DNA of 7,672 bases, from assembly GCA_002346225.1 (NCBI GenBank), contig DDYY01000040.1, forward strand, positions 1 through 7,672. Reading direction: 5' to 3'. This DNA comes from Bacteroidetes bacterium UBA3022 (lineage in GTDB: Bacteria; Bacteroidota; Bacteroidia; Chitinophagales; BACL12). Both the position numbers and the translations under genes were made by a program. This document shows, one piece after another, positions 1 through 6,449 of this stretch. Position 1 is the stretch's first letter. Each line of letters opens with the position of its first letter. A model generated the notes under the pieces. The model was not told the origin of the DNA and made no database searches. It saw only the letters and a program-made list of their open reading frames with translations.

Positions 1-135
1 GCTATAGCCGGCTGTGTGCTGTCTTTCAGGGACGGAGATAACCAAACAGGTGTGCTATTGATAGTGGTTGCTCTGATTGCGGCTTTCTACCTGTATACGG
101 GTATTCGCAATAAAAAAGGATTTGGTAATATTTAA
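1..135 (+). CDS. C-terminal end of a membrane protein (5' truncated)
   Basis: The frame is open from the first base and ends at TAA 133-135, giving 44 residues. A short polar stretch (residues 8-16, with R10, D11, D13, N14) is followed by one clear hydrophobic helix at about residues 17-34. The tail carries R36, K38 and K39 and ends FGNI. By the positive-inside rule the C-terminus would face the cytoplasm. The fragment looks like the last helix of a polytopic transporter or other integral membrane protein, but too little is present to name a family. The next gene starts 66 bases downstream on the same strand, with no hairpin terminator between, so co-transcription is possible. The start and most of the protein lie outside the window. 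Confidence 0.7.
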   Translation, partial: AIAGCVLSFRDGDNQTGVLLIVVALIAAFYLYTGIRNKKGFGNI

Positions 136-201
136 TACAATATCTGCATCCCCACAGCGTCAGCAGAACTGAAAAGTTTATTTACTGTTTCAACCTGTAC
201 G

Positions 202-1431
202 ATGCTGACTAGAATGTTATTCTTTTTATTCCTGATAGTAGGAACCGACCTGTATGCTTTCCGTGCTTACGAACTGCTGGCCGGAGGAAGCTCCTGGTTT
301 ACCTGGGTATATTTCGGAATCACCGCACTGTCATTCAGCGCTTTGCTGTTGTTCTTCCTTTTCCCTTTGCGGGAAAGATTAGGTCTATCGCGACAAGGTG
401 CAGCCAGCGTGGCATTCATGGGATTCAGTCCCAAACTCTTTACTGCCTTATTACTCGTTCCTGCCGATATCATCCAGCTGCTGCTAAAAGTAGCCGGCAT
501 AATAGGTGGTTGGTTCGGTGTATCCTTTACCCTTGCATCGGGCATTCCGGTCTGGTATAGTTGGATTGCTGTGGGATTCGGTCTGCTGATTACCCTGGCT
601 TTTGTATACGGGGCTTTGTTCAATGTATACCGTTATGCCACCAGGAAAGTCCAGTTGCGCCTGATGAAGTTGCCTGCAGATTTCTCAGGACTTCGCGTAG
701 TGCAAATCAGTGATATACATTCGGGCAGCCTGTCAGATGCGGCGGCTGTGCAAAAAGCGGTTGATTCTATCAATGCACTCGAGCCCGACCTTATCTTCTT
801 TACAGGAGATCTGGTAAACAATATTGCCGATGAAGTCCTGATGCTACAGCCTGTCTTCCGACAACTCAAAGCGCGACATGGGGTGTTTTCCATTTTAGGC
901 AACCATGATTACGGCGACTATTACTACTGGCCCAATGCCGCTGCTAAAGCTGCCAATCTGAAACAATTAAAAGATATCCATAGGGAAATGGGCTGGCGCC
1001 TACTGCTCAACGAGCATGTGGTGATACAGCACGCGGGTCTTGATATTGCGATTGCCGGCGTTGAAAACTGGAGTGCCAGTGACCGCTTCCCCAAATACGG
1101 AAATCTCGATGTGGCTCTGGAAGGATTGTCAGAGGGGACTCCCATATTGCTCTTATCCCATGACCCTTCTCATTGGAAGGCCCAGGTTATCCATCATCCT
1201 GTACACATCGACGCCACCTTCAGCGGTCACACGCATGGCATGCAATTCGGCATAGAATGGGGCAAATTCCGCTGGAGTCCGGTGCAGTATGTCTACCGCC
1301 AATGGGCAGGCATGTACGAGCATGCCGGCAAGTACCTGTATGTCAACAGGGGCTTTGGGGTGATTGGTTATCCCGGACGTGTAGGCATCCTTCCCGAGAT
1401 TACGGTTTTTGATTTCAAGGGCAATAGCTAA
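202..1431 (+). CDS. Membrane-anchored calcineurin-like metallophosphoesterase (YkuE/YaeI type)
   Basis: This 409-residue protein has an N-terminal membrane part and a C-terminal catalytic domain. Hydrophobic segments lie at about residues 5-20, 33-55, 78-105 and 117-140. The catalytic domain (about 160-405) carries the full dimetal signature in order: D171-I-H173, G202-D203, G233-N234-H235-D236, H320 in SHDP, and G342-H343-T344-H345. It ends with a GYPGR...LPEI segment typical of this branch. Family members hydrolyse phosphoesters with two bound metals. Related membrane-linked enzymes include pyrophosphatases of lipid A precursors, but the substrate here cannot be read from sequence. Several helices rather than a single anchor suggest a lipid-phase substrate, which is inference. 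The start at 202 has no ribosome-binding site; an in-frame ATG at 214 (residue 5) is an alternative. The DinB gene follows after 9 bases. Confidence 0.9.
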   Translation: MLTRMLFFLFLIVGTDLYAFRAYELLAGGSSWFTWVYFGITALSFSALLLFFLFPLRERLGLSRQGAASVAFMGFSPKLFTALLLVPADIIQLLLKVAGIIGGWFGVSFTLASGIPVWYSWIAVGFGLLITLAFVYGALFNVYRYATRKVQLRLMKLPADFSGLRVVQISDIHSGSLSDAAAVQKAVDSINALEPDLIFFTGDLVNNIADEVLMLQPVFRQLKARHGVFSILGNHDYGDYYYWPNAAAKAANLKQLKDIHREMGWRLLLNEHVVIQHAGLDIAIAGVENWSASDRFPKYGNLDVALEGLSEGTPILLLSHDPSHWKAQVIHHPVHIDATFSGHTHGMQFGIEWGKFRWSPVQYVYRQWAGMYEHAGKYLYVNRGFGVIGYPGRVGILPEITVFDFKGNS

Positions 1432-1440
1432 CTTAACGCT

Positions 1441-1974
1441 ATGAAGCTGGAGGATATAAAGCATGAGGAAGCAAAATTGCGGAGCGCCTACAGCTCTTTT
1501 TTAGAGCAGCTGGAAGGTTTTGACAATCATCGGCTGTATACACCTATGGAGCCGGATAAATGGAATGCGGTGCAAACCCTTGCACATGTGAACAAGGCTA
1601 CGTTGCTGTCTCTTTCCTATGCATTGAAGAAGCTGGACGGCACTAAAGAACTGACCACCACCCGATTATCGAATAAAATCAAACAATTCCTATTGTTGCG
1701 TGCATTGCGTTCGGATAAAAAATACAAAGCCCCTGCGGCTGTGGCAGAATTTGCTTCTGATATTCCAATAGTTGAATTGCGCAATGAAGTTGAAAGCATT
1801 TTTCGGGAGCTGGATACATTAAAAGCCCTATGGTCGGAGGAACTCCTGGGCAAGGCTGTTTACCGGCATCCGATTGCGGGACCGCTGGACCTGCGCGGGT
1901 TTTATAGTTTTCTGCTAGAACATCTCCTGCACCACCGACGGCAGGTGGAACATTTCCTGCGTAAGGCTGTTTAA
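1441..1974 (+). CDS. DinB-fold protein with putative metal site
   Basis: This 177-residue soluble protein is mostly helical, the usual size for the DinB/YfiT four-helix fold. Family hallmarks are a W-N-A-V-Q-T-L-x-H segment that places H49 after W41, and a C-terminal helix H-L-L-H-H-R-R-Q-V-E-H-F with histidines at 161, 164 and 165. H49, H161 and H165 are the likely three-histidine metal site. DinB-like proteins include thiol-dependent transferases and hydrolases, such as those using bacillithiol or mycothiol, and many of unknown role. Nothing here fixes the reaction. There is no signal peptide or membrane segment, so a cytoplasmic location is expected. The start lies 9 bases after the phosphoesterase stop, which suggests translation from the same mRNA. 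No Shine-Dalgarno sequence is visible. The family call is firm and the function is open. Confidence 0.85.
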   Translation: MKLEDIKHEEAKLRSAYSSFLEQLEGFDNHRLYTPMEPDKWNAVQTLAHVNKATLLSLSYALKKLDGTKELTTTRLSNKIKQFLLLRALRSDKKYKAPAAVAEFASDIPIVELRNEVESIFRELDTLKALWSEELLGKAVYRHPIAGPLDLRGFYSFLLEHLLHHRRQVEHFLRKAV

Positions 1975-1985
1975 ATTCGGTTGTT

Positions 1986-1993
1986 TACCTTTA
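1986..1993 (+). promoter_or_regulatory. Possible Bacteroidota -7 element before the desaturase gene
   Basis: The octamer TACCTTTA matches the Bacteroidota -7 consensus TAnnTTTG at five of six fixed positions. It ends 16 bases before the desaturase ATG, which would leave a short leader of about 10 bases. No TTTG-like -33 element is seen about 19-21 bases upstream, where the DinB coding region ends, so this may be chance. The desaturase may instead be read through from upstream genes. Confidence 0.22.
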
Positions 1994-2009
1994 CAGCCTC
2001 AAATCACCT

Positions 2010-2744
2010 ATGGTTATTTTTATTTTTCTGGTATTGCACTGGTATCTTTCCCTTTTCAGCCAGACATTCTTCCTACACCGGTATGCGGCGCACAGCATGT
2101 TTTCCATGAGCAAGACATGGGAGCGCGTTTTCTATATTTTCACGTGGATTACACAGGGCAGCTCTTATCTGTCACCCTACGCCTATGGCATTTTACACCG
2201 GCTGCACCATGCGCATACGGATACTGCAGAAGATCCTCATTCTCCCAGCTATGAAAAAGGCCTATTTGCCCTGATGTTCAAGACCTGGAAGATTTATACC
2301 GCCATTGACAACGATCAGTACCCGGTGGAAGAAAAATTCAAAATCGGATTACCGCAATGGCGCAGTTTTGACCGGTTTGCGGGCAGCAACCTGGTGCGGC
2401 TGTTCTGGGTGGCTGTTTATGTGCTCATCTACTGGCAATTCGCTACGGCCTGGTGGATGTGGTTGCTGGTGCCTGTACATTGCCTGATGGGACCTATTCA
2501 CGGTGCTATTATCAACTACTTCGCACATAAATACGGATACCGCAATTTCGAGATGGAAGATACTTCCAAGAACTTCCTTCCGGTAGATATTCTGATGATG
2601 GGCGAAAGCTATCACAACAACCACCACAAGTTCATTTCCCGCCCCAACTTCGGTTTCCGCTGGTTTGAACTGGACCCTACCTATCCGGTCATCAAAGTGC
2701 TGAGCTTGCTCCGGATAATCAGATTGTCAGGAAACGCGCACTGA
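2010..2744 (+). CDS. Acyl-CoA / acyl-lipid fatty acid desaturase (Delta9-type, membrane di-iron)
   Basis: The 244-residue protein has the three histidine boxes of integral-membrane desaturases: H23-R-Y-A-A-H28, H63-R-L-H66-H67 followed by A-H69, and H202-N-N-H205-H206. N169 and H173, in the segment after GPIHG, are candidates for the extra ligands seen in Delta9 enzymes. Hydrophobic segments at about 1-20, 40-60, 129-146 and 148-170 fit the family's membrane topology. These enzymes use O2 and an electron donor to introduce a cis double bond into saturated acyl chains, adjusting membrane fluidity. The length fits compact bacterial members, which lack the fused cytochrome b5 of eukaryotic forms. 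The redox partner and exact regioselectivity are not visible. The ATG at 2010 begins just before the first hydrophobic helix and leaves 35 bases to the DinB stop. No Shine-Dalgarno sequence is present. The next gene begins 48 bases downstream. Confidence 0.92.
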   Translation: MVIFIFLVLHWYLSLFSQTFFLHRYAAHSMFSMSKTWERVFYIFTWITQGSSYLSPYAYGILHRLHHAHTDTAEDPHSPSYEKGLFALMFKTWKIYTAIDNDQYPVEEKFKIGLPQWRSFDRFAGSNLVRLFWVAVYVLIYWQFATAWWMWLLVPVHCLMGPIHGAIINYFAHKYGYRNFEMEDTSKNFLPVDILMMGESYHNNHHKFISRPNFGFRWFELDPTYPVIKVLSLLRIIRLSGNAH

Positions 2745-2765
2745 AGCACGATAGCCATTGGTTCA

Positions 2766-2781
2766 GCGTTTTAAGTAACGC
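2766..2781 (+). other. Small hairpin just upstream of the TTG start
   Basis: GCGTT at 2766-2770 and AACGC at 2777-2781 form a perfect 5-bp stem with a 6-base loop. It ends 11 bases before the TTG start of the large surface-protein gene, about where a ribosome would dock. There is no T-run, so it is not a terminator. The stem is short and may be chance. Confidence 0.25.
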
Positions 2782-2792
2782 GAGTATCTTCG

Positions 2793-5700
2793 TTGACAAA
2801 TCAGGAACCTATCCGTTTCCCAGCGACCACCATATTATGCTTTTTTCTGACACTGTTCGCTGTGCCTGTTCTGGGACAGGATTCCCGTGAACAGGAAAAA
2901 ACCATTGCGTTAGCTGCCGATTCGCTGGTGGTTGATAGTCTCAGTATCGTCCCCGGGACCCTGCGTATTACGCTGTGGCGCAAGGGAATGGCGGAATTGG
3001 CTGACAGTACCATGTACTCCGTTGATTATTTTACCGCCACTGTGTACTGGAAGCTATCCCCACGGCCCGATTCTGTCACCTTGCAGTACCGCACTTTTCC
3101 CTATGATTTTGGTCGCACCTATTTTCATAAAGACCCTGCAGCACTTGAACAGGCAGACCTTAACCTTACTCCCTACGAAGTACCGGCAGCTCCTACCTAC
3201 GATTTTTCGGAACTGGAGCAACTGCAATATAACGGCAGTCTGGTACGCGGAATATCTTTTGGCAACAACCAGGATGTGGTGGTGAACTCCAGCTTCAACC
3301 TGCAAATGAGCGGGAAGCTGCAGAACGACGTTGAAATCAGTGCCGCCATTACCGATAACAACATTCCCATTCAACCCGAAGGCAATACCCAGCAATTGCA
3401 GGAGTTCGACAGGGTTTTCATTCGCCTGGCAAAAGACGAACATGCCCTCACCGTCGGTGACTACGACTTGCTTCGACCACAGTCCTACTTTATCAATTAC
3501 TATAAGCGCGCGCAGGGAGCCTCCTATACGGGCACTTATCAGCTGGGCAATGCAGGCAGCCTGAAATCGTCGGTACATGCCGCAGTTGCACGCGGGGTGT
3601 ACATGCGGCAGTTCCTGAATGTCATAGAAGGCAACCAGGGACCTTACAAGTTGCGCGGTAACAATGGGGAGACATTCATCATTATCCTGGCCGGAACAGA
3701 ACGCGTTTGGCTGGATGGGGTATTGCTGACCCGCGGTGCGGAAAACGACTACATCATCGATTACAATGCAGGCGAGATTACGTTCACACCGAAACAACTG
3801 GTCAATAAGGACAAGCGGATACAGGTAGAATTTGAGTATGCCGACAACAGCTACTTTCGCTCCATCATTGCGCAGAATAACACATTTACATCCGCGGATG
3901 AAAAATGGAAAGTGCGCCTTAACGTCTACAGCGAGCAGGACAGCCGCAACCAACCCCTCGATCAGGAACTGGACAGCCTTTCCATTGCCCGGCTGCGCAG
4001 TGTGGGCGATTCGGTGCAGCAGGCATTCATTCCCGGCTTTGATACACTGAGCTATGACCCCGACCGCATCATGTACCGACTAACCGACAGCCTGGGATTC
4101 GATACGGTCTTTGTCTATAGCACGGACCCGGAGTCTGCCGGCTATGTACTTACTTTCACCGAGCTCGGTGCCAACAAAGGGAATTATGTGCTTTCTTCCA
4201 ACCTGGCCAACGGACGTATTTATAAATGGGTGCAACCGCTGGGTGGCGTACCCCAGGGCACGGCTGAGCCAGTGTTACTGTTAAAGACACCTATTAGCAG
4301 ACAATTGATAACTGCCGGTGTAGATTATGCCATCAACCAGCAACAAACGGTGGGTATGGAGGTGGCCTTTAGCAATAATGACATCAACACCTTCTCTGAC
4401 ATCGACAATGCCGATAATGATGGATTAGGTTTACAAGGTCATTATGCCAGCAATAAAAAATTCGAGAACGGATGGACACTCAGCTCGCAGACAACCTACG
4501 AATTCATATCTGAAACTTTTAAATTTATTGAACGATACCGGCCTGTAGAATTCAACCGCGACTGGAATATTTTAAGCACAGAGCCCAGCAATGAACACTA
4601 CGGGCAAACCGCCTGGAGCCTGCGGGGTAAGGAACACTGGAGTCTCGATGCCAGCTCTTCCGTTTTTGTGCGGGAAGCGCTGTACCGCGGATTTCGCCAG
4701 GGCCTCAATTATCGGCTGAACAACAATGCCTGGCGCATACAAACAGGCGGCAGCTGGGTATCTGCAGCAACGGACAGCACCCGCTCCGACTTTATCCGAC
4801 CTGATATCACCATTGCCAAAAAAATTCAGCAGTGGAAAGGAACGGAAGCCGGTATTCGCTACTGGAGTGAACACAACTACACCCGTAAAGATGACTCACT
4901 GGTTACAAGCAGCTTCTTTTTCGATGAATACATTGCATTTATCAAAACTTCTGATACCGCTGTCAATCAGTTATCATCAGAATGGATACTGCGCAACGAC
5001 GGCTTGCCGAATGCCGGAATAATGAATTTAGCCAATCAGGGATTTACCTGGAATCTCTCCGGAGCCCTCAATAAAAACGCATCGAACAGGCTGAGTTGGT
5101 TGCTGACTTACAGAACCCTGGAGGTGCGCGACACTTCGCTGAGCTTATTGCAGAATGAGAATTCTTTGCTGGGGCGCCTGCAACACACCTATGTAGCCAG
5201 CAAGGGATGGCTCACCAGCGATATATTCCTGGAAGTCGGTACGGGACAAGAACCCCGGAGGGAATTCACTTTCGTAGAGGTGGAACCCGGACAGGGCACC
5301 CATACCTGGTTCGACTACAACAACAACGGCATACAGGAGTTGAATGAATTTGAAATAGCGGTCTTCGCCGATCAGGCTACTTTTATTCAGGTGTTTATTC
5401 CGACGGATGAATACATACAGGCTAATGTTTCCCAATTCAATTATGTGCTGGGCTTGAATCCGAAAGCCGTCTGGTTCGACCGAAAAGGATTGCGCAGCGG
5501 ATTAAGCAGGTTCTCTAGTTTGTCGACCCTTCAACTGAACCGCAAGGTGCTGGATGATGGCACGCTGCTTACCTATTTACCCCTGGGAGAGGTGGCCGAT
5601 TCTCAGCTCGTGAGTTCGAACATCTACTGGCAGAATACCATTTATTTCAACCGGGCTGAACCCATCTTTGGCGCTGATTACACATATCTCTCAACCATTG

Positions 5701-6257
5701 GGAGAATCGTTCTGGTGAATGGTCCCGAAACCCGCGACAAGAGTGAGCATAGGCTGACCCTTCGGTACAAAATTGCCGACCCTTTGATTGTCAATCTGAT
5801 TGGCACACTGGGCAACAAGGGACTGGCTTCAGATGCATTCACCGACCGCACCTACCAAACCCCCTACAGCATCTGGGAGCCTCGTTTAACTTACATCAAA
5901 GACGCTACCTTCCGCATCAGTCTTTCGTATGTGAACCGTGCAGCAAACAATAGCGAAGGAGCAGAAAGTCTGCAAAGCCAGAGTGCAGTGCTCGACTTTC
6001 GCTACAATGTTCCCGGCAACAGTACCATTGGCAGCAGGTTTTCCTATACCCAGGTAGCGTTTGAAGGTCAGGAAGATTCGCCGGTGGGCTTTGCCATGCT
6101 GGAAGGGCTGCAAAACGGCAACAACATATTGTGGAATATCAACTTTGACAAACGACTCTCCCAGGTATTGCAAATGACCATTAGCTATGATGGAAGAAAG
6201 ACCGGAAGTGCAGCTATTGTCCACATTGGAAGAGTGCAGATGCGGGCTTTGTTCTAA
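2793..6257 (+). CDS. Large secreted beta-rich protein, probable outer-membrane beta-barrel, function unknown
   Basis: I do not recognise a named family for this 1154-residue protein. Residues 1-29 look like a signal peptide: a polar start, a hydrophobic core at about 12-26, and a likely cut after GQ. A small beta module spans about 47-105. A conserved-looking block at 147-230 contains NGS, a G-N-N-Q-D stretch and G222-D-Y-D. A second copy of the module lies at about 300-352. From about 450 to the end the chain alternates polar and hydrophobic residues with many Y, W and F, as in barrel strands, and the last residue is Phe, as in outer-membrane beta-signals. Acidic loops at 536-544 and 841-852 resemble calcium sites. 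The mature chain has no cysteine. I see no TonB plug and no type IX sorting tail. The start must be TTG 2793: the in-frame stop is TAA 2772, and no ATG, GTG or TTG lies between 2793 and the signal-peptide core. Confidence 0.8.
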   Translation: MTNQEPIRFPATTILCFFLTLFAVPVLGQDSREQEKTIALAADSLVVDSLSIVPGTLRITLWRKGMAELADSTMYSVDYFTATVYWKLSPRPDSVTLQYRTFPYDFGRTYFHKDPAALEQADLNLTPYEVPAAPTYDFSELEQLQYNGSLVRGISFGNNQDVVVNSSFNLQMSGKLQNDVEISAAITDNNIPIQPEGNTQQLQEFDRVFIRLAKDEHALTVGDYDLLRPQSYFINYYKRAQGASYTGTYQLGNAGSLKSSVHAAVARGVYMRQFLNVIEGNQGPYKLRGNNGETFIIILAGTERVWLDGVLLTRGAENDYIIDYNAGEITFTPKQLVNKDKRIQVEFEYADNSYFRSIIAQNNTFTSADEKWKVRLNVYSEQDSRNQPLDQELDSLSIARLRSVGDSVQQAFIPGFDTLSYDPDRIMYRLTDSLGFDTVFVYSTDPESAGYVLTFTELGANKGNYVLSSNLANGRIYKWVQPLGGVPQGTAEPVLLLKTPISRQLITAGVDYAINQQQTVGMEVAFSNNDINTFSDIDNADNDGLGLQGHYASNKKFENGWTLSSQTTYEFISETFKFIERYRPVEFNRDWNILSTEPSNEHYGQTAWSLRGKEHWSLDASSSVFVREALYRGFRQGLNYRLNNNAWRIQTGGSWVSAATDSTRSDFIRPDITIAKKIQQWKGTEAGIRYWSEHNYTRKDDSLVTSSFFFDEYIAFIKTSDTAVNQLSSEWILRNDGLPNAGIMNLANQGFTWNLSGALNKNASNRLSWLLTYRTLEVRDTSLSLLQNENSLLGRLQHTYVASKGWLTSDIFLEVGTGQEPRREFTFVEVEPGQGTHTWFDYNNNGIQELNEFEIAVFADQATFIQVFIPTDEYIQANVSQFNYVLGLNPKAVWFDRKGLRSGLSRFSSLSTLQLNRKVLDDGTLLTYLPLGEVADSQLVSSNIYWQNTIYFNRAEPIFGADYTYLSTIGRIVLVNGPETRDKSEHRLTLRYKIADPLIVNLIGTLGNKGLASDAFTDRTYQTPYSIWEPRLTYIKDATFRISLSYVNRAANNSEGAESLQSQSAVLDFRYNVPGNSTIGSRFSYTQVAFEGQEDSPVGFAMLEGLQNGNNILWNINFDKRLSQVLQMTISYDGRKTGSAAIVHIGRVQMRALF

Positions 6258-6288
6258 AAAAAAGAAGGTCCTGAGACCTTCTTCTTAC
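6256..6288 (+). terminator. Rho-independent-type terminator after the large surface-protein gene
   Basis: AAGAAGGTC (6262-6270) and GACCTTCTT (6275-6283) form a perfect 9-bp stem with loop CTGA. The stem follows an A-run (6256-6263) that overlaps the stop codon. On the + strand the 3' side continues CTTAC, so the U-tract is broken; on the - strand the same hairpin is followed by eight T. It most likely ends the upstream transcription unit and separates it from acs. Confidence 0.7.
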
Positions 6289-6319
6289 GCTTAACCCTTA
6301 TTTGCCAAAAGGGTAATGC

Positions 6320-6362
6320 AAATGTAATGGCTTTCTGCATAGAATATAAGCATCTTACATTT
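6320..6362. repeat. Inverted repeat in the spacer upstream of acs
   Basis: AAATGTAA (6320-6327) is repeated as its exact reverse complement TTACATTT (6355-6362), with 27 bases between. A competing pair, ATGCA (6316-6320) and TGCAT (6336-6340), overlaps the left arm. The spacer 6258-6449 otherwise holds the terminator and AT-rich sequence, with no open reading frame I can support and no convincing promoter pair. The repeat could be an operator or RNA structure in the acs control region, or chance in AT-rich DNA. Confidence 0.3.
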
Positions 6363-6449
6363 CAAATAATAGGATTTGTGACAAGGCAGTACTTGATTCC
6401 CGGAGGCGGTAATTAAAGTTATCTATTATATTGCAGTCAAAATACGTTT

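Noticed and set aside
2349..2627. - strand open frame over the desaturase
   Set aside because: It overlaps conserved desaturase sequence and the third histidine box in the opposite direction, so it is a shadow.
3054..3953. Long - strand open frame of 299 codons
   Set aside because: It lies wholly inside the large surface-protein gene, opposite a frame with a clear signal peptide and protein-like sequence. It shows no recognisable domain and is best explained as a shadow.
2793..6257. Identification of the large protein as SprA or a TonB-dependent receptor
   Set aside because: It is much shorter than SprA as I know it, and I see no plug domain, TonB box or carboxypeptidase-regulatory-like N-terminal domain. 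Shared features are general barrel character and a small beta motif only.
6294..6314. Second hairpin ACCCTT...AAGGGT after the main terminator
   Set aside because: Only a 6-bp stem with a 9-base loop and no T-run. It may add to termination but cannot be supported by itself.
6375..6433. Promoter candidates for acs: TTTG 6375-6378, TTGATT 6393-6398, TATTAT 6424-6429, TATATTG 6427-6433
   Set aside because: No pair has acceptable spacing. TTGATT to TATTAT is 25 bases apart, and the TTTG has no -7 element at the right distance.
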